Below, in pieces: positions 59,401-64,000 of a DNA stretch of 64,000 nt. The notes under the pieces were generated by a model that was not told the DNA's origin, did not search any database, and was given only the letters and a program-made list of their open reading frames with translations. Each line of letters begins with the position of its first letter. Within the stretch, counting starts at the first letter, position 1. The stretch is from assembly GCF_001632365.1 (NCBI RefSeq), contig NW_024468510.1:1740074-1804073 (forward strand), given 5' to 3'. A program made the translations under genes and the position numbers. This DNA comes from Laetiporus sulphureus 93-53. Lineage: Eukaryota > Basidiomycota > Agaricomycetes > Polyporales > Laetiporaceae.

Positions 59401-61002
59401 GGTGATGCCTCCCTCGTCACGGGTCCACTTTCCGTCGTGCTCGTAGGTGCTTTCTTCTTCCGGCCGCCGTAGACGACCTTTTTCGAGGCCTGCCCACCGG
59501 CTTGCTGCTGCAGGCCCTCGATCTGCACGCCGGATGCGAGGAGGGCCTGCTTGCGCAGCTCGGCCATACGCTGCTCTTCCTTCTGCTTCTTGGTGAGCAG
59601 CCGGCCCTCCTTCTTCGCTATCTCGCGCTTAGCCTGTGTAAAGTGTAAGAGATCTCCAGTCCAGGACGCCTGCGGGGCCGATTCAGCGCACCTTCTCCTT
59701 CTCCTTCCTCCGCTGCTTCTCCTCCTCCTTCCTCTTCGCCTCCTCCTCCGCGAGCCGTTCCTCCTCCTCGATCTTCCTCTGCTCTTCCTCCTCCCTCCTC
59801 CTCGCCTCATCCTCCAGTCGCTTCTTCTCCTCCATCAACGCTTTCAGTGCGCTGATCGCTATGCCCTTCTTCTTCCCTGCGGCAGGAGCTGTGGTGGGCA
59901 CCGCCTCCTCCTCCTTCTTTGGCTTCTTTTTCTTTTTCTTCTTCGACTCGGCCTTGCCTCCAGCCGCCTCACCCTCGCCCTCGCCTTCCTCCTTCTCTGC
60001 AGGTAGCGGTGCTGGTGCTGGTGCAGGTGTCGTTGGTGAAGGCGCCTCTGCCTCAGCAGCTTCGCCTTGTGCAGCCTTCTTCGCTGCCACTTGAGCCTTC
60101 TTCTTGGCCTGGAGTTCCATGAGCGAGAGCGAACCTAGGACCTGCGAATCTTACGTGCCTTTTCCCGCTCTTTCTTTAGCTTTTCTTTCTCTTTCTTGGA
60201 GAGAACTTTTGGTCCTTCCTCCTCAGCGGCGCCCTCCTCGTTCTCTTCCTCTTTCGCCGTAGCTGGTGCTGGTGTCTCAGCAGGTGCAGCCTCCTCTTCC
60301 ACAGGCGCTGTAGGCATGATCAGACAGTACCGTAGTCAGAACCGCAACCTAACGTACCTGGTTTCTCCTCCTCCTCTTCCTCTTCATGCGCCTTGCTCTT
60401 CTTTGCCTTGCCCTTTTTGCCCTTCTTGCTCTTCTCCTTCACCGGGCCCCACTCCTCGTCCGCCAGCTCCTCCGCTGTCATCTCCACTGGCTTCTTTGGC
60501 GCACTGATGTCTCCACCAGCTGCCGCATCCTCCCTATCGGAGCCTTCGCCGGGCGGCAGTCCGTCCTGGAAGGACACCTCGGGTGCTGCCTTCTTTCCGC
60601 CCTTCTTCTCCTTGTCCTTCTTCTTATTTTTCGCGGAGGCCTTTATAACAGACTGTATAGATAGTCGAATTTGTAGGCATCAGAATGACCAGCCTTAAAT
60701 ACAGTCACACATACCATGAGCCCACCAAAGTCTTCCTCCTCCTCGGCGGCCGCATCGCCATCGTCTCCACCTAATGCAGCGAAAGCAGAGAATCCTCCCT
60801 TCCGCGGCTTGATTTCATCCTCGGGTGCCTCTCCTGCATCTTCGGGTGGTGCGACGTTGTTGCCAGCGACGGACGTGCCTGCTTGCTCCCTGTAGGAGTA
60901 CCAAAGTGAGAGATCTCACAGGATCTAGAGCTGACTGATCGCGCACCAGAAATCATCATCGTCCTGTTTTTTTCCCTTCTTTCCCTTGTTCTTGGGTGCC
61001 AT
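56449..61002 (-). CDS. FUN12: Translation initiation factor eIF5B (IF2-type GTPase)
   Basis: Catalyses 60S subunit joining. Seventeen exons: 60947-61002, 60715-60889, 60358-60652, 60155-60307, 59692-60089 (start ambiguous), 59180-59633, 58748-59121, 58573-58683, 58384-58512, 58249-58329, 57722-58198, 57239-57665, 56930-57182, 56844-56877, 56640-56786, 56529-56588, 56449-56466; about 1213 aa. N-terminal 600 residues are charged Lys/Glu low complexity. GTPase: G1 [15 protein letters not shown]2 [14 protein letters not shown]3 [18 protein letters not shown]4 ALNKID. Domain [70 protein letters not shown]. Introns 57666-57721 and 58513-58572 start with GC. The exon 4/5 join is uncertain: acceptors before 60089 or 60083 both keep frame. 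Confidence 0.95.
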
Positions 61003-61737
61003 TTTGGTTAGTCAGTGTGATGTGTATGTAAGAAACTGGGCGAGGTATATGAGAAGCGGAGTAAAGAAAGCTGGGGGGGGAGGTGAGCACTGAGCTTGCG
61101 CGACCGAGGAAAAGTGAGCGCGCGTGATCTGATCGGGACCCATGTGGGTGCTCTCGAGTCTCCTGCCGTAACTCGCCGTTCATTTCTCCTGCAAATACGC
61201 TCAACGCTGTTTGTTGCCCATCTCTGTCCAACGATATGCCGCCTGACTGTAATCTGGAAAGCCTACGAGAACGAGAAGGAGGTGCTTGATTCGTTTCATG
61301 TGAAGGCTCAGCATCGAGACGATATATAATACCTCTCGTTTGCTTCAGACAAGGGCAGATGATCTCAGATGACGTATACGACGTGTGTTATGGAGTGCAC
61401 CCTACAAGTCGACTGTGCGTGAAGGTCGTACGTTTCAACAATCTGAAAGCGATAGGAATACCAGGGCATTTGAAGGTACGTTTGAGTTTTTTGTTGCTAC
61501 GCATCGCGATCGGATCATCATCGGAACGCATAGATATCTGAATCTACGTGTACTTGGACAACCGTGCGGCTGCAATGACCAACAGCCTGAGCCTGCTCCA
61601 GCTTTACTAGCCTCAGTCACGAACTCATTGTCTACTGGCGCGTCCCTGATCGAAAATCGACAATCCGACGGGATATACTTGACATTTTCGGGCTACAGAC
61701 TTCTAGGTTACATAGAGCGGATATCGACCACAGCTGC
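61003..61737. other. Gap between the TauD-type gene and eIF5B
   Basis: 735 bp; promoter side of eIF5B and 3' flank of the dioxygenase, same strand. A G-run (GGGGGGG) near 61073. No gene seen. Confidence 0.5.
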
Positions 61738-63263
61738 TTAGAATTCGATCCTCTTCTTGAGACCGAGCGCTTCTCGTCTGGACTTCGACGACGAATCAAA
61801 ATACGGCCTTTCTCCAATCGACACTACGCGGTTGCCCTCTCGGTGTGCGTCATAGTCGCGGGTCACTTTATCACAGAATATGTCAACATTGATCAACGGT
61901 ACGCGGAACCAGCGACTGACCGTTGTGCAAACTTGCTGAGTTTGCCCAGATGGCCACATCGTTCCTGAGTATCGAATACCACAATTAGTTGACTACAGCA
62001 CGATCGAAGAAGTTGTATCTTACTTTCGCCATTTGAACCGGACCTGCAGGTCGTGGTTCTCGGTAATCAGTCGGTGCAAGTAGTCAAGCGTGATGTCGGA
62101 TTCATCCTTGGTGATCCCCAGAATACGTTTGGTGAAGCTGATGAACGCGATATACGTTATAGCCGACCCTTTAGCCAACAATATGAATTGGAGCATACTT
62201 CTTGTTCACGAAGACAGCCTTCCATCCGGTTACTGGGTTCGTTCGGATGACGGGGTGGATAGCTTGCAGAGTATCCCCGACGTTCTCTGGGTTTCCTCGC
62301 GGGCCCTCTTGAAAAGTGTTACCGGTTCTGTGATAATGGTTCAGGTACATTGTCAACAATGTCACGTTGCAACGATGCTGATAGACTTACGCCTCCACGT
62401 AGATCTTGAATTTCTTCGCGTCGTGAAGCGCGCTGAGTCCCTCCAAATACTTTGCAAACGGCGGGCTCAGCCGGTCATATGCTTCATATCCGCTCGCCCA
62501 AACAGTGTCCCCGCCATTCTCGGGAAGAGTATGTATCTTCAAGATCGCGAAATCCGAAGGGACTGGCTCGAAGGTGATGCTAGATGAACACGTCTACGTT
62601 TAGTACATCACGGTGATTGCGATCAGCTTACTCCGAGTGCCATTCCCGACTCGCGAACTGCGAGATGTCGAGCTCATTTTCCCATTCCTTCTTCCTATAG
62701 CATGGTGAGTGAGATAGGGTGAAATGGATGACTTTGACTGAGACGCTCACTTGTCCTTTAGCGAGGTTATGACAGATATCTCGAGCCCAAGTTCTGGCGA
62801 AGGCTGAGTGGTGGGATGGATATGCAATCCTGACTCCTTAGGACGACCAGACAAAATGCCGAGCTTGTTTCCCAGCTTCATAGAGGAGTCAGCATGCTGC
62901 AGATAAACAAATCGCGCAAACGCACCAGCTTCTGCTGCTCGACAGTGATATCCTGGTTCCTGAAGAAGGCGACGTTTCGCTGTGAGACTATCGGGTAACG
63001 ATAAGCGCATGCCGCCATTGTGATGGATTCATATCGAACTTACCGATAATCGCAAGCTCTCGGATGAGTTCGTCGGCATTCTCGGCGTTCAGCAGATCGC
63101 TGAGCTGGACGTTCGGGTACTCGCGTCCAAGCACAGATGTAAGATCGACGTATTCGTACTTGTCCAAGGCACCAGTTGGGATCAGCGGCACCGTCGATGT
63201 GCGCACCGAAAGCGAGCCAGGAGTCTGGGACTCGGCGAGTGTGGTAGTTTGCGTGCTCGACAT
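61738..63263 (-). CDS. TauD/TfdA-type 2-oxoglutarate Fe(II) dioxygenase
   Basis: Nine exons: 63044-63263, 62926-62987, 62751-62875, 62632-62694, 62391-62579, 62199-62327, 62024-62137, 61921-61964, 61738-61865; 357 aa. The enzyme class hydroxylates sulfonates, aryloxy acids or related compounds. Fe-binding HxD in FASREWHSDITFEPVPSDFA; 2-oxoglutarate region HTLPENGGDTVWASGYEAYD; AIHPVIRTNPVTGWKAVFVN; NFTKRILGITKDESD; then the distal His in SASLHNVTRDYD and the 2OG-binding Arg in GNRVVSIGERPYFD. Where many relatives read WDNRS/T before the distal His this protein reads WANSAS. Substrate unknown; fungal members use taurine, xanthine-like or plant-derived acids. Confidence 0.9.
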
Positions 63264-63651
63264 AGTGACTGTTCCCGATTATGGACGACGAGGACTGACT
63301 TGTGCGAAGTGTACAACTTCATCGCATTTATAGGCCTGAGTGCCATGCTGAATTGATGCCGCTATGTCGCCTCAGCCTCTTATCTATGGCATAAGAGGGT
63401 GCTAATATTCCGCAGAGATGTCGCAGGATAGGTGTTGATGTCGAACAGACCGATAACCATTCGTCATATGCATTCCCTCTGCGTTCGGAACCTCGCCTCC
63501 TAATCTCCGGGCCGGTGCGGTGCGTTCGTCGTTGCTTGTTGGAAGTCGTGCCGTCTGACCCCCTGTTCCCAAGACCATAATATGACGCCTTCTACGAATC
63601 TTCAGCGCAATAGGTCGCAATCCCTGAGACGTGTTGATGTGTGAGCCTGAC
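63264..63651. other. Gap upstream of the dioxygenase gene
   Basis: Promoter side of the dioxygenase and 3' flank of the partial gene at the window edge. No gene seen. Confidence 0.45.
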
Positions 63652-64000
63652 CTAGTACGAAGGTGTGTTTGCTGCAAAGTCGACAAGAAAACGTCTGCCG
63701 ATGAAAAGATTGCACGAGCAAGTGTATTTGATGATGTCGTTCTTGCAAAAGTGAGTGTACATCGAAACGATAGGATGTGACACTTACATGCCGTGGCTGC
63801 ATCCCGGGTGCGTCGTGATGAATGTCGATAACACCAAGTCCCGCGCAGCAGTCGCGCTGGGGTTTGAGTCTCTTGTGTAGAACATCGTGTGGATTCAGGC
63901 AACCGATCTGAACACCAATTAAGCATATCCGGACAGCCGTCACAAATGAAGGATCAGACTGCGTGTAGCAACTCGGGCTGACTCACAAGTATGGGACTAC
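63652..64000 (-). CDS. 3' end of an unrecognised gene (partial)
   Basis: Three pieces join in frame with GT-AG introns: 63987 to the window edge, 63788-63907 and 63652-63741, ending at a stop. The 75 or so residues read in part IGCLNPHDVLHKRLKPQRDC, CAGLGVIDIHHDAPGMQPRH and CSCNLFIGRRFLVDFAANTP. His/Cys content is high and might bind metal, but I recognise no family. The gene continues beyond the window. Reading is supported by good splice sites (GTAAGT, GTGAGT) and frame only. Confidence 0.42.

Noticed and set aside
59118..59810. Alternative Arg-rich frame across an eIF5B intron
   Set aside because: It reads through a clear donor and acceptor; the spliced frame gives the normal eIF5B Lys/Glu-rich region.

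Overview
The window is nuclear DNA of a filamentous basidiomycete. Genes are dense and split by many short introns (mostly 48-70 bp), sit on both strands, and encode proteins closest to Agaricomycetes families; a wood-decay polypore relative is my inference from protein style, not a proven placement. Exon structures below were built by hand from reading frame, GT-AG (occasionally GC-AG) borders and family alignment from memory. For most genes the exon lengths close the reading frame exactly; the exceptions are stated.

Layout: 1-2.5 kb, end of a Ty1/copia retrotransposon pol. 2.6-4.8 kb, secreted GH20 beta-hexosaminidase. 5.2-6.4 kb, METTL21-type lysine methyltransferase. 6.8-7.5 kb, a 644-bp foldback element with CACCG/CGGTG ends and a TGG flanking repeat. 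8.5-10.1 kb, CBM48 (Crp1/Mdg1-like) protein. 11.1-16.7 kb, a large RGG/Gln-Pro-rich protein and KRR1. 16.9-22.1 kb, NCBP3-like protein, BOL3, COX15 and proteasome alpha6 (PRE5). 22.1-26.4 kb, sparse, with one unrecognised membrane-type gene core. 26.5-33.8 kb, Ser/Pro-rich protein head-to-head with an 18-exon aldehyde dehydrogenase. 33.8-36.1 kb, gene-poor. 36.1-41.1 kb, small Zn2Cys6 regulator, proteasome alpha2 (PRE8) and 1-Cys peroxiredoxin. 41.2-43.4 kb, gene-poor. 43.4-46.8 kb, SSU72 and an F-box protein. 47.5-56.2 kb, acyl-CoA dehydrogenase, HEM25-like glycine carrier, ICP55-like aminopeptidase and an amino-acid permease. 56.4-63.3 kb, eIF5B and a TauD-type dioxygenase. 63.6-64 kb, the 3' end of an unrecognised gene.

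Most of the content is core eukaryotic housekeeping: ribosome assembly and initiation (KRR1, eIF5B), RNA 3'-end and cap biology (SSU72, NCBP3-like), proteolysis (PRE5, PRE8, F-box), and mitochondrial heme, Fe-S and fatty/amino-acid metabolism (COX15, HEM25, BOL3, ICP55, acyl-CoA dehydrogenase). I see no biosynthetic cluster, CRISPR array or prokaryotic-style operon. The points most worth a second look are the foldback element, several GC-AG introns, micro-exons of 7 and 11 nt, a one-base frame break in KRR1, an altered catalytic box in the retrotransposon, and a few unrecognised proteins.
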